DNA of 64,000 nucleotides from Macrothele yani (GCA_039090855.1 CM077011.1:30533001-30597000); one strand, 5' to 3'. Shown: positions 46,332 through 56,840, numbered from the stretch's first letter. The notes: a model not told the origin generated them from the sequence alone. Translations and numbers: made by a program.

Positions 46332-46810
46332 AAGTTATGAAAATAATGGCTGTGGAATAAATCTCACTCCTGTGTCCTGATCTTTGACCTCATTTCGATT
46401 ATATTCAACAGAACCGGTTCAGTATACCTCCGGAAAAACATACTGTACTAAATTTTGTCGCAATAGAAGCATTTTCATGTAAGTTATGACGCATAAAAGC
46501 AATGAAATGGATCCCGCTCCTATATCGTGACCTTTGACCCCATTTCGTCCATTTTCAATAGGGTTCGTTCGTCCCCAGGTGGTCCCCTACCACGTACTAA
46601 ACGTTCATCGAAATCGAACCATTTCTGCGCAAGTTATGACTCATAAGGGCAATGGAATGGATCCTGCTCCTATGTCGTGACCTTTGACCCAATTTCGTTC
46701 ATTTTTAATAGGGTTCGTCCCCAGGTGGTCCCCCTACCGCATACTAAAATGTCATCGAAATCGAATCATTTTTACGCGAGTTATCGTGCAGACGGACAGA
46801 CAGACAAAGC
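46332..46810 (+). repeat. three ~148-bp tandem repeats with DR1-like motif
   Basis: Units begin at the block AAGTTATGA near 46332, 46481 and 46631. A fourth block (GAGTTATCG, 46778) leads into ACGGACAGACAGACAAAGC. Each unit carries TGACCTTTGACC or a close variant (46378, 46528, 46678) and GGTTCGTCCCCAGGTGGTCC. The last two units are much closer to each other than to the first. Confidence 0.85.
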
Positions 46811-46974
46811 TGGAACATATACGCTTCTTCAACCTATGGTTGGAAAGCGTAAAAAATGGAATACGATTTTAATCCTTGAAGAAATAAACCGACCCGTTTC
46901 AGATTCATCTTACAGCCCAGCCCGGTTTGTCGGGTCCAGCTGTAATTAATCGAGGCATCCTGTGGTGGATGTAC

Positions 46975-47180
46975 TTCCATGTCATATTTTGAAGATGTGA
47001 ATCCGTTTTTTGGTGTAAATATGACAAGGATGGTAAGTCGGATAATATCCGAAAACTTGAAAATTTCGTCATCCTCGCGCGGGGATCGAATCCACGTCTC
47101 CCTGATAGCGCCCGAGTATGCTAACCACTACACCACCCAGAACAACCAAGTTTCAAGTTTCCGATTAATTTGAATACAAC
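46975..47180 (-). mobile_element. second tRNA-headed repeat family, copy 1
   Basis: The plus strand reads GAAGATGTGAATCCGTTTTT, then a tRNA-like head in reverse: the B-box complement GGGGATCGAATCCACG and the A-box region GCTAACCACTACACCACCC. It matches 47315-47500. Confidence 0.8.
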
Positions 47181-47277
47181 CACCACAGGGTTCGCTAGTC
47201 GAAGCAACTGGCATTCATGTTTAGCGAATCTGGAGGTAAAGAATTCTATCCCGTGATTGCCCGGAGGAGCAGATAAA

Positions 47278-47583
47278 TCATGAATGGGATACGGGATTAC
47301 ACCATACAATACAAATTTTGAAGATGTGAATCCGTTTTTTGGTGTAAATATGACATGGATGTTAAATCAAATATTATCCGAAAGCTTGAAAATTTCGTCG
47401 TCCTGGAGCGGGAATCGAATCCGTGTCTCCCGGATAGCGCCAGGGTATGCTAACCACCACACCACCCAGAACGACCAAGTTTCAAGTTATCTGACTTACC
47501 ATCCATGTCATATGTACACCAGAAAACGGATTCACATCTTCAAAATTCGTATTGTATGGTGCAATCCCGTATTTCATTCATGA
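47278..47583 (-). mobile_element. tRNA-headed foldback repeat, copy 2
   Basis: About 95-bp inverted arms (47278-47375 and 47488-47583) enclose the tRNA-like head (about 47402-47468, minus strand; B-box region GGATTCGATTCCCG). Both arms contain GAAGATGTGAATCCGTTTT. Copy 1 upstream has only the left-arm version of the repeat. The tRNA-like part is not a functional tRNA. Confidence 0.82.
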
Positions 47584-48659
47584 TGTATTTCCATGTCTTT
47601 CGTTTCACTCAGTGACCTTCTCCATCTGATTATTTAAAAAGCCAATATTTATTTTGCGAGTCGAAATGTCTTTCTTTAATCCATGAGCAAAATGCGAAAC
47701 ATTTCAGTACAGGCTCGGACTCGGGCCAGTACCTTGCGGATCTCTCTTATGTACTAGAATTCTTAGCAGCTTTGTTCTATAAGCATGTCTGTCTTCATAT
47801 AATCGTTACTGTAAGATTATCTAACCCCGATTCAGAAATGAATTTTGTGAATATGGATTAATATGGTCGCTTCCACCTGGAATTTCTCTGTTCGTGCCAT
47901 TTTGGGGCAGAGTTGTCGAAAAAAGCATGTTTTGAGCTTGCTGGTGTTTAACAGCTCGAGATTAATCCCAAGGGATTATCGTTGTAGGGTGTGTAAGTGA
48001 GAGACGAGCGATTAGGGCAATTTATATGTAGCCACGCAGGTAAGGATTAACTCCTGAGAATAATTAGTATGGAGGAGATTAAAAAAAGATTTCTTGGACG
48101 AGAAGACAGGAGAAATTCTTCAGTTAGGAAGAACACGTGTTCTTTTTATGAAGAGACATCTTTAAGCGTCAGAAAGCGACAGGCGCTTTGTTTTGACGGA
48201 ACATTGAAGCTGATTACGAAAAGCTCGATGTGCAGTCTGGGTCCATAAGACGGACGGAGATCAGGTCTACAAATAGCCTTTAATTCACCGCTAGTACGAT
48301 AATTCTTAAGGCGGAATAAATTGAATTTTACTTATGTGTTACTGCTACCAAAAAAAGGGTGCGGGTGGGATCTGTACTCATATTTTCACGTGCAATTCTA
48401 TGTATCAATCCAAGGTAAACGCCTCGTAGGCGTTATAAGAATAAAATTGAACTAGCAGCAACTAGTTGAGTTGGATACGAACCAAAATAAAATAAAATGT
48501 GGTAACTCTTACAGGATCGCAGATGTCACCATAAAGAGACGAAGAGGTAGTGAGGGTAGTTACAGTGAAACTTTGTATTTCCCGTTTATACAATTATAAA
48601 CGAAGACGTTATATGGAACAGAAATAAAATTAAAGTGCTTTGGCTTCAATCAATGCCCA
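47584..48659. other. no gene recognised
   Basis: AT-rich DNA without recognised features. Confidence 0.5.
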
Positions 48660-49558
48660 TTTGAAACATATTATCCCGACTTGTAACATATTATCCTCAA
48701 TTGAAACATATTGTCCCCCATTGAAAGATATTGTCCCCAATTGAAACATATTGTCCCCATTTGAAACATATTGTCCCCAATTGAAACATATTAACTCCAT
48801 TTGAAACATATTGTCCCTAATTGAAACATATTGTCCACAATTGAAACATATTGTCCACAATTGAAACATATTGTCCACAATTGAAACATATTGTCCCCAT
48901 TTCAAATATATTGTCCCCAATTGAAACATATTGTCCCCATTTGAAACATATTGTCCGCAATTGAAACATTTGTCTTCATTTGAAACATATTGTCCCCATT
49001 TGAAACATATTGTCCCCATTTCAAATATATTGTCCCCAATTGAAACATATTGTCCCCATTTGAAACATATTGTCCGCAATTGAAACATTTGTCTTCATTT
49101 GAAACATATTGTCCCCAACTGAAACATATTGTCCCCATTTGAAACATATTGTCCCCATTTGAAACATATTGTCCCCATTTGAAATATATTGTCCCCATTT
49201 GAAACATATTGTCCCCACTTGAAATATATTGTCCCCGATTGAAACACATTGTCCCCCATTTGAAACATATTGTCTCCGATTGAAACACATTGTCCCCCAT
49301 TTGAAACATATTGTCCCCGATTGAAACATATTGTCCCCAATTGATACATATTGTCCCCATTTGGAACATATTGTCCCCAATTGAAACATATTGTCCCCCA
49401 TTTAAAACATATTGTCCCCGATTGAAACATATTGTCCCCAATTGAAACATATTGTCCCCATTTGAAACATATTGTCCCCGATTGAAACATATTGTCCCCA
49501 TTTGAAACATATTGTCCTCAATTGAAACATATTGTCTCCCATTTGAAATATATTGTCC
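48660..49558 (-). repeat. 20-bp minisatellite, ~45 units, open in three frames
   Basis: The unit is close to TTGAAACATATTGTCCCCAA on the plus strand. Some units are 19 or 21 bp. A 119-bp block is duplicated (48900 and 49019), showing higher-order amplification. On the minus strand no unit holds a stop in any frame. Because 20 is not a multiple of 3, three units encode a 20-residue cycle such as NMFQLGTICFNWGQYVSIGD, and all three frames give the same cycle. The open frames of up to about 200 codons are by-products of the repeat. Confidence 0.95.
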
Positions 49559-49979
49559 GCAACATGGCCGAAAAGTAGCTTGAAAATCAATTTTGGAGCA
49601 ATGTCTAGGATGACACCGAAGTGAGTCATGATCATGGAGAATTGAAATGATAACAGCTTTCTAATCATAATTGAATTTTGGGCACATTAACATTAAGTTG
49701 TTTAATGTTCGTGATTAACTAGTACTTCACAAACAACACTTTTCTGTAAATAATATTTGTTTAATGAAAGCTGTAAAATACATATATCAGGTTACAATAT
49801 ATTCCGTGGAATAAATATCGAAGTAACGGTATTATGATTGTAGTCAGATACTGCAGTCACTAGCACCATTGATTTTCAAAGCTGAACTCATTTGCCTGCT
49901 GATTTTCAGTCTTAATTTTTTTTCTGTCACACATGCTTCTTAAACATGCACCTGATCAAGAATTGACTAATATAGACTT
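49559..49979. other. no gene recognised
   Basis: AT-rich DNA downstream of the minisatellite. Confidence 0.5.
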
Positions 49980-50188
49980 TTTTTATTGAAGATTTAACGA
50001 CCACCGTGAGCAACTCGACGAGCTATAAGCAGTCGCCCATCCCTAATTTAGGATCACTGATTGCAGCGGAGGAGAAGATCCAGTACCGTAAGACAAATAC
50101 AACATTCATGCCACACCGGGATTCGAACTCAAATCCATCTCAAACGAATGATCATAAGCCAACGCTGAAACACTGAGCCACCGGGCGG
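49980..50188 (-). mobile_element. tRNA-derived SINE, reverse
   Basis: Tail (plus strand) GATTTAACGACCACCGTGAG, block GACAAATACAACATTCATG, head end GAGCCACCGGGCGGC. Moderately diverged. Confidence 0.9.
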
Positions 50189-51042
50189 CAATATATATAT
50201 AGAATTCCGCTCAAAAAGAGTGCTGTCTTGTTGCATTACTGCATCAAAGACTTCCGATCAATAGACATATACATCAAAACATATTCGATCAAATTGTCAC
50301 CATTGTTGAAGCGCTCAGCGCAATCGGCTGAAGATCCCCAAACACCCTCAGACCGTCATTCGTGATAAACACCATTCTTCGGCGATCGAATCTGCCCCGT
50401 TTTTCCATGTATTCAGATGACTGAGTTTAATTCACTAATTTTCGTGTGCGTCGGGAATAAACAGCGATTAACCTTAATTCTTGAGACACAGTAAAATGCA
50501 GGGAAGGCGCAGTCAGTGATCAATGAGAAATCGCCATGACCACAGTCCTCGTGAGTTAAAATCGCGAGGTCCTCTACACGTATATCTTTCATCAGAGGAA
50601 TTGCTTAATGTTGCGTGGACTAGTTCTCTTTGATGCGTGAGCCCTGTCGGCTAATGACAGTTGTGTCGATAACGAGGTCATCAGCAAATCGGCATATAAC
50701 GGCCGTAATGAAATGGCTGGCTGTCCCCACCTCCCTTATGCTCACCCATCCTTCAGAAGCGCCCGAGGATGATTTCAATGAACTTTCTCGTGACGCGCTG
50801 AGATAAAGAAGAAAAAACACGACGGAAGAAACTTCTTCATGACATCAGCATGGGTTGAATAGTTCGTACCTGTTACCTTCGTGGCTGAGTAACCACCTGA
50901 CTGGTCTTCGTAAGTTTTTCTCCCCCTTCATGGGTGTTCCTGGCAAAAAGCTCAAATGCTTCTCAGATACAACTGATAAATCCCACTGCGTTTAAGGTGG
51001 ACGTCAAGTGAAAACGCACCACTATACTTGCAATGGTGAAAA
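50189..51042. other. no gene recognised
   Basis: Mixed-composition DNA. The small open frame at 50620-50820 (minus) has no recognised motif. Confidence 0.45.
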
Positions 51043-51258
51043 GCCGTCCCGGCGGCGCAGTGGTCTAAGCGATGGCCTCTGATCATTCGTCCGAAAGAGG
51101 GTCGGGTTCGAATCCCGGTGAGGCATAGATGTTTGGCTTGTCTTACGCCATTGACTCTCTCCCTTCCCTGGTACCATTGACCTTACGATAGGGTCAGGTG
51201 ACTGCTTATAGCCCATTGAGTTGCTCACGGTGGTCATTAAACCTTCAATTAAAAAAAA
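51043..51258 (+). mobile_element. tRNA-derived SINE with target duplication
   Basis: Head GTCCCGGCGGCGCAGTGGTC, B box GGTTCGAATCC, tail CACGGTGGTCATTAAACC. Target duplications ATGGTGAAAA lie at 51033-51042 and 51259-51268, perfect. Confidence 0.95.
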
Positions 51259-52584
51259 ATGGTGAAAATTGACTTACATAAGTTCACATACAAGAAATGC
51301 TTCCTGACTGGTGAAAATTGTCACGTTGACGAAGAAGACTTTGAACTACAATCGGAGGCTTGAAAATTTGAGAAAAAAAAAATTAAAGGGAATAATTTAA
51401 AATTAAATTTCCGCTTGTTGGAGTAGTGTTGCATATCGTTAACAGGTGGCGCTCTACGTGCGTCAAGTACTGGAAACGTGGCACTTTCTAACCTTTTTTA
51501 TTGAATATTAAAAGTTTTCATAAAAAAACTCAGCGGTTATATAGCCTTTTGTTTAGGATGTCAGTAATTATTTAAATCACTTACATTACATTTTATTAGC
51601 TTTTCCAACCAGCAAATATATGCAAATAAGAAATCAGATGCTGGTAATTTAAGATGCTGACAGAAGAAATCACCATCTGATAAGGGAAATACTTCACGAA
51701 ATTCACTCACAAAACTAAAACCCCCACAAGAAGGGGTAGCAAAAACACCGCGATTTTCAGCGCCATCTATGAGCAGAAGGTTGCATTGGATATGCTTTTA
51801 TCTCCACCTTAAAAATGTGGAAGTTTAAGAAAGATAATTTATGTTGAAAATCCAAAATTTCGGTTGTGGGTCTAACCAGAGGTGGGTCATCACAGCGCCC
51901 TTGGCTAAGAAAAATCTTGACGACTCCAGGGAAACGTATATTAATGTAACAAATGTACTGTCAATCGGTGTTTCTTACTTAAATTATGCATGCTGATGCA
52001 GAAAACGTTTCAGCTGACATTTTCGCTGATGAATAATGAGAGGGAGAAGAGTACTGATGATTCCCGGAAAAGAACAACTGTCATGTCACTGTATTTAGTT
52101 TTGATCTTCATAGGGACTTAGCGAGAGTTAGGTTCGAAATAAAGGGATCATTATTGGAGGTGATAATGAGAGAATTGAGTTTTTGCAGATGATTATCTTT
52201 GAGAAACAAATGGACTCATAGTGGTAAGGCAGGATTTGTCAGGAAAAAATTGAATCTCAAGCGATTACTTTTGCAGAGGACAAAGTTGCTGAAAACACAG
52301 TCTTTTCCCCTCATAATGCTTGAAAAAGTCAGTCATGAACGGGCGAAAGCTCGAAAAATTCAATATATCGTTTTATTTACATTAAGTAAGGGAAGTTCCT
52401 ACGTAACTATTTTGCTATAATTGTGATTTCAGCGTATTCACTTCAGTTTAGAGTAACTCTTAAGGACTTTTCAAAAACCTTTTTCACCTTTAGTGCTGGC
52501 GAGGGTGTTGGATTACTCTTGTTTTGAAGAAAGAAAAAATTGTGAACGATCAGTGGGAATAGTATCTTCATGAAATGAACTAGA
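51259..52584. other. no gene recognised
   Basis: AT-rich DNA. Two GC cores, AGGTGGCGCT (51446) and AGCGCCATCTATGAGCAG (51759), stand out but are isolated. Confidence 0.45.
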
Positions 52585-52618
52585 AACTCCATTGACTTGT
52601 TAGGAAGTCAATGGAGTT
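52585..52618. repeat. perfect 14-bp-arm palindrome at the foldback border
   Basis: AACTCCATTGACTT (52585-52598) and its exact complement (52605-52618) surround the loop GTTAGG. It ends four bases before the outer end of the foldback element. Confidence 0.95.
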
Positions 52619-52621
52619 GTC

Positions 52622-54323
52622 ACTTTGTCCGTGTTCATTTGGTCCACGTACCTTTGGTCCAGTTCATTTCGTCCACCGTCCACATTCATTTCGTCCTCAG
52701 AATGGATGGAATACCGTGGATATTTTCTGTTTGGACGGAATTTTTGTTTCTAGGAAAAAAATAAGGTCACAGGACATTGCTTGATTGCGATTATTTTTAC
52801 TTGTTTAAGTTTATTGATTAAAATACAACAATTTCGAATGTTATTTAAAAATGTTATAACGAGGAACTAAACTTTGATGAACTTTTTAACTCTTTTGTGT
52901 GGTACGATGCCAACCACTATGACATTCATCAAAGTTTATTCCAATGGCCACATATGTGTTGGATTGAAGAGGAAATTTTTAAACACCCTTTCTTTTTTAT
53001 GTAATTTTTTTCTTTCACACCGCAAATTCATAGTAAATGTCACTTTAAATTTATGTTCACCATTACTCTTTTATGGATTTTTTCTCCTGTTAGATAGCTA
53101 TGACACATGCAGAGAGCATTACAGTTCATCAGTATGCAAATCAGTAATACGGAAATAATAAACAATTGATAATCAAAATAAAAAAAAAATTAAAAATATT
53201 CTGAAACGCTAAGAACCATATGAAAACAATACACAAAATGTATTTCTAAACATCAAAAATTTTTTGTAAAACTTTATGTCACAGTAATTGACATCTTACC
53301 ACACAAAAGAGTTTAAAAGTTCGCCAAAGTTCACTTCCTCGTTTTACTTTAAATAACATTTAAAATCGTTATATTTTAATCAAAAAACTTGAAAAAGGAA
53401 AAATACATCGCAGGTAAGTAATGTCCGGTGACATTTTTTTCTGCCAAGTAACAAAAAATTCATCAGAACAGAAAATTTCCACGGTATTCCATCCATTCTG
53501 AGGACACGAAATGAATATGGACAAAGTGAACGGTGGATGAAATGAACAGTGGACTAAACGAACAGCGGAAAAAGTAAACGGTGGACAAAGTGAGCCATGG
53601 ACGAAATGAACCGTGGACTAAATGAACAGCGTACAAAGTAAACGGTGGACAAAGTGACCCATGGACGAAATGAACCGTTGACTAAATGAACAGCGGATAA
53701 AGTAAACGGTGGATAAAGTGAGCCATGGAAGAAATGAACCGTGGACTAAATGAGCCGCAGACAAAGTGAACGGCGGACAAAGTGAACCGTTGAAAAAATG
53801 AACTGGGCCAAGTGAACGTGGATGAAATGTGGACAAGGTGAGCCATGGACGAAATGAACAGTGGACTAAATAAACAGCAGGCAAAGGGAAAGGTGGACAA
53901 AGTGAGCGATGGACAAAGTGAACAGTGGGCAAAGTAAACGATAGAGAAAGTGAGTCATGGACGAAATGAACCGCAGACTATAGATGAACAGCGGACAAAG
54001 TGACCCATGAACCTAATGAACAGTGGACTAAATGAGCAGCGGACAAAGTGAAAGGTGGACAAAATGAACCGTGGACGAAATGAACTGGACCAAGTGAACG
54101 TGGACGAAATGAACACGGACAAAAGAAACGATGGATGAAATGAATGTGGACAAGGTGAGCCATCATGGGCAAAACAAACAGTGGACTAGTGGACAAAGTG
54201 AACGGTGGACGAAATGAACAGTGACCTAAATGAGCAGCGGACAAACTGAACGGTAGACAAAGTGAACCGCGGACGAAATGAACTGGATCAAGTGAACGTG
54301 GATTAAATGAACACGGACAAAGT
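52622..54323. mobile_element. foldback element with unequal arms
   Basis: The outer ends match as inverted repeats: ACTTTGTCCGTGTTCATTT at 52622 and its complement ending at 54323. Inner parts also match: TCAGAATGGATGGAATACCG (52698) with its complement near 53490, and TTTTGTGTGGTA (52892) with its complement near 53300. The left arm is about 300 bp and the right arm about 1045 bp. Right-arm growth is due to a tandem repeat (53505-54320) of about 30 bp built on GGACAAAGTGAAC and GGACGAAATGAAC. The centre (52924-53277) has no recognised gene. Foldback, Galileo and MULE elements can look like this. Confidence 0.85.
53505..54320. repeat. ~30-bp tandem array inside the right foldback arm
   Basis: Imperfect units alternate GGACAAAGTGAAC-type and GGACGAAATGAAC-type halves, with larger repeats of about 120 bp. 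The left arm has only about four such halves. Minus-strand open frames here are repeat artefacts. Confidence 0.92.
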
Positions 54324-54717
54324 TATCCGTCACCATAACAACTCTGATGAAAACATGCAAGTGATTTAATTGGGATAGAACTTTGCTCACACAAAAGGTC
54401 AAAATAAGAAAAAGGGGAATTTCTACAAGTTAATACCCAAGGATTCTTCGCAAGCAGGATTAGGTTGAACCTCATTGGATATGAATTTGAAGACAAATCT
54501 CTTATCAGTCCACTTCCCAATAAGCAATTGTCATCACCAGTATGACAGTTCCGATTGCAAAAGCTGCTGTTAACTCAAAAGGGATTAGATGCCGCGGCTC
54601 AAATGATCAAATGTAGAGGATTTTAGGAAGGGGTTGTCTGACCCCAGGTCTTAAACAACCCTTAGAAATAGGAAGCTACGAGATTTGGGCTAGAGTGCCC
54701 GATAGCGAAGTAGAAAA
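54324..54717. other. no gene recognised
   Basis: No feature recognised. Confidence 0.45.
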
Positions 54718-54894
54718 GGGAAAGAAGACGCCCTTATTTATTACCTGGGGGCCAGTACCCGGGGTCCGACAGCTTAACGTGCCTGTCCGACGCACGGCAG
54801 ATATTTAGTGGATCGAGCATTCGTACCTTTCTGGGATCGAACCTGAGGTCCTTTCCGTGGCAGTCGCGAACGCTGCCCACTAGGCCACCCGCGG
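54718..54894 (-). mobile_element. third tRNA-headed SINE family
   Basis: On the minus strand, CCGCGGGTGGCCTAGTGGGC at the right end (54894) gives an A-box-like region and GGTTCGATCCC (near 54838) a B box. The non-tRNA part includes CCCCGGGTACTGGCCCCC and ends in a short AT-rich tail near 54735. It does not share the tail of the main family. Confidence 0.7.
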
Positions 54895-55664
54895 TTCAAT
54901 TTAACCTCACTGGCTATGACTTTACTCTCGTGCCTCGGGATAAAAGTTTTGGTGGAAGAGTGAAGAATGGTTTTGTTCATAAATAGAACAAGAAATTGAA
55001 ATAGCGCATGGTTACAAATCACGTGAAACGAGCTTGGCGTAAATAATTAAAAGAGAGAGAAAATTTATTGATATGTATCGGTGAGTTTGAGCGGAACAGG
55101 GTCAGTGCCATCCAAAAGGAGGTAAATATACGATGATTCGAAAAGTAAAGACGAGATATGGTGGTTGGTCACTAGGTCTGCAGGAATCATGGAGTTGTAA
55201 TTGCTTGAAATTCACCTGTATAGATTTAACTCTAACAGAAGTTTTTATAGCATATTGTTATGAACTTTGTTTCACTTCGTGTTTTCATCACTTTCTCTGT
55301 GATGGCAGGTTCAAGTAGAAAAAAAACAAAAAACAAAAAAAACACGGTGTCAGGGAAGGAAAACTGGATTTGGTTGAGTTCTCAGATTTCATAGCACAAT
55401 GATTATTATGTTCACCAAAGGACATCATTAAATTTGAAACTTTTTATACGAACTCCAGTTTTGCGATTTCTTCAAACAATTAATTAATAATACATTGATG
55501 AAGGAAACAAAATCTGATGTACTCAAGTTCTGTGTACTGAGAGAGGGAGAGAGAGAGAGAGAGAGAAAGAGCAATTGATCCATTGTCTATGCGGGATTTG
55601 TCTACTAATCTGTCTGGCTAAATTAGAGATCGGTTGACATCCACACGGCGATCTTTTTTCCGGT
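54895..55664. other. no gene; GA microsatellite at 55540-55566
   Basis: AT-rich DNA with a (GA)n tract and an A-rich tract near 55320. No gene is seen. Confidence 0.5.
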
Positions 55665-55827
55665 TTTTAGGGGTGGTTTTGAGCTTTAGACCTTAATTTG
55701 TTCTAATAGTCCAGGAAGAATTTGGCTAGTAATAATTGGAAATCAGGTGACTGCTGCACAGTTTTGATTAGTTGAAGACGTGGTACCTCAAATCGACAAT
55801 GGGAAAATGCAAGGAATTTTAGTATAC

Positions 55828-55990
55828 TGTGACGTACCTGCCAGCTGGACGCACACGACATAAAGGCAGATAGCAGTCAGAACGAACGTCCGCGTAGCTC
55901 AATTGGTAGAGTGACTTATTTCGGAATGAGGGGACCCGGGTTCGAGCCCCGGCGTGAACAAAAATGACGGAGATATTTACTTCGTTATAA
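55828..55990 (+). repeat. 5' LTR of the miniature element
   Basis: About 160 bp: TGTGACGTACC start, TATA-like CATAAAGGCAGA (55859), initiator-like GCAGTCAG (55873), then the tRNA-like segment and the end TTCGTTATAA. Confidence 0.82.
55888..55960 (+). promoter_or_regulatory. tRNA-like sequence inside the 5' LTR
   Basis: A box TAGCTCAATTGG and B box GGTTCGAGCCCC at tRNA spacing. T-arm GACCCGGGTTCGAGCCCCGG pairs well. The anticodon stem CTTAT/ATGAG pairs, but its loop has six bases instead of seven, and the acceptor stem pairs only in part. So this is tRNA-derived, not a working tRNA gene. It could act as an internal Pol III promoter. Confidence 0.8.
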
Positions 55991-56239
55991 TGGAGCCCGA
56001 ACTTTCCGGATGACCCGACCGTTCAAAATATCGCAATGGTGTGATGTTCTTTCCACACCGCGAGATAGGAAAAATCAGAGAATCCCTTCTCCAGCGCTTC
56101 GAAAAATAAATGTGTGTGACGTTACACACCAGATTGAGAACTCTGACTGGGAGTTCTCAAGTGCACGTTCTACAGCGAATGGCTGCCTGCAACGATAAAA
56201 TGGTCACGGCTGCCCCCGGCCCTCTTGGGGGAGGGGAGA

Positions 56240-56397
56240 TGTGACGTACCTGCCAGCAGGACGCACGCGACATAAAAGCAGATAGCAGTCAGATCGAACG
56301 TCAATTGGTATAGTGACTTATTCAGGAATGAGGGGATCCGGGTTCGAGCTCCGGCGTGGACAAAAATGACGGAGATATTTGCTTCGTTATAATACAT
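56240..56397 (+). repeat. 3' LTR of the miniature element
   Basis: Matches the 5' LTR. The TATA-like CATAAAAGCAGA is preserved. A deletion of about 10 bp removes the first bases of the tRNA-like part. It ends TTATAATACAT before the target duplication, a few bases longer than the first copy. Confidence 0.8.
56300..56361 (+). promoter_or_regulatory. tRNA-like sequence inside the 3' LTR, 5'-shortened
   Basis: Retains TCAATTGGTATAGTG, the anticodon stem CTTAT/ATGAG and the B box GGTTCGAGCTCC. The A box is damaged by the deletion. Confidence 0.78.
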
Positions 56398-56840
56398 TAT
56401 ACAGCTAAGAGGCCCATAGGTGCCCCCGAAATGGTCTGTAGCAGTGGTGGTTATGATTTTCAGACTTGTTATAATAATTTTTGTGACCATCCAGGAAGAA
56501 GCTAGTTAGTCACAGTAGAAAGCCGCGTACTTACTGCACAGTTCCAATTAGTTGAACTGGTGGTACCTCAAATTGGTAATGGGGAAATGCAAGGAATTTT
56601 AGTCTATGTAGATAAGTACCACCAAAATGATCTCCAGTGGTGGTGGTGGTGGTAATGAGTTGTAGACTTGTTATACAGAAATAATTTTTCTAATCGTCCA
56701 GGGAGAAGCTGGTTAGTCATAGTTGTAAATCATATGACTACTGCAGTTTTTCTTAGTTGAAAAGGTGTTTTATGAAATTGAAGCAGCAGAAATTTAAATA
56801 ATTTTAGTTTATGCAGCTAAGAGTCCATGAGTGCTGCCAT

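Larger units (their letters stand above)
55828..56397 (+). mobile_element. miniature LTR retrotransposon (TRIM) with tRNA-like LTRs
   Basis: Two direct repeats start TGTGACGTACCTGCCAGC (55828 and 56240) and both reach TTCGTTATAAT. Directly after the first is TGGAGCCCGAACTTTCC (55991), of primer-binding form. Directly before the second is a purine tract GGGGGAGGGGAGA (56227-56239). A 5-bp target duplication TATAC flanks the whole (55823-55827 and 56398-56402). The neighbouring units of the host tandem repeat show the uninterrupted site. The 248-bp interior has no gag or pol. The element must have been mobilised by another LTR retrotransposon. Confidence 0.85.
55665..56840 (+). repeat. ~205-bp tandem repeat, three units, one interrupted
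   Basis: The block CCAGGAAGAA or CCAGGGAGAAGC recurs at about 55712, 56491 and 56699. With the 575-bp insertion removed, the spacing is about 205 bp. Each unit also carries AGTTGAAN..GTGGTACCTCAAAT and CAAGGAATTTTAGT or a variant. The first unit is interrupted by the miniature LTR element at 55828. Confidence 0.82.

Noticed and set aside
48660..49558. Possible CRISPR array
   Set aside because: Repeat units are contiguous with no unique spacers, there are no cas genes, and the context is a eukaryotic transposon landscape.
48630..49668. Minus-strand open frames of up to about 200 codons
   Set aside because: They are made by the 20-bp minisatellite, which lacks stops in every minus frame. No start context or non-repeat domain supports a protein.
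901..51258. tRNA genes at the many GGTTCGAATCC sites
   Set aside because: All lie in SINE heads followed by the same non-tRNA body and tail, several with target duplications.
51446..51776. Isolated CTCF-like cores
   Set aside because: Only the inner part of the consensus is present and they are not in an array. Too weak to call.
53618..54244. Minus-strand open frames rich in Ser, His, Phe and Leu
   Set aside because: They follow the ~30-bp tandem array of the foldback arm. Low complexity and no independent coding signal.
55888..55960. Functional tRNA gene
   Set aside because: The acceptor stem is only partly paired, the anticodon loop is one base short, and the sequence is duplicated in both LTRs of a mobile element.
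55823..56402. The 570-bp block as a simple tandem duplication of a tRNA-containing unit
   Set aside because: The primer-site-like start, purine tract, 5-bp target duplication and uninterrupted sister units all fit an LTR insertion better.
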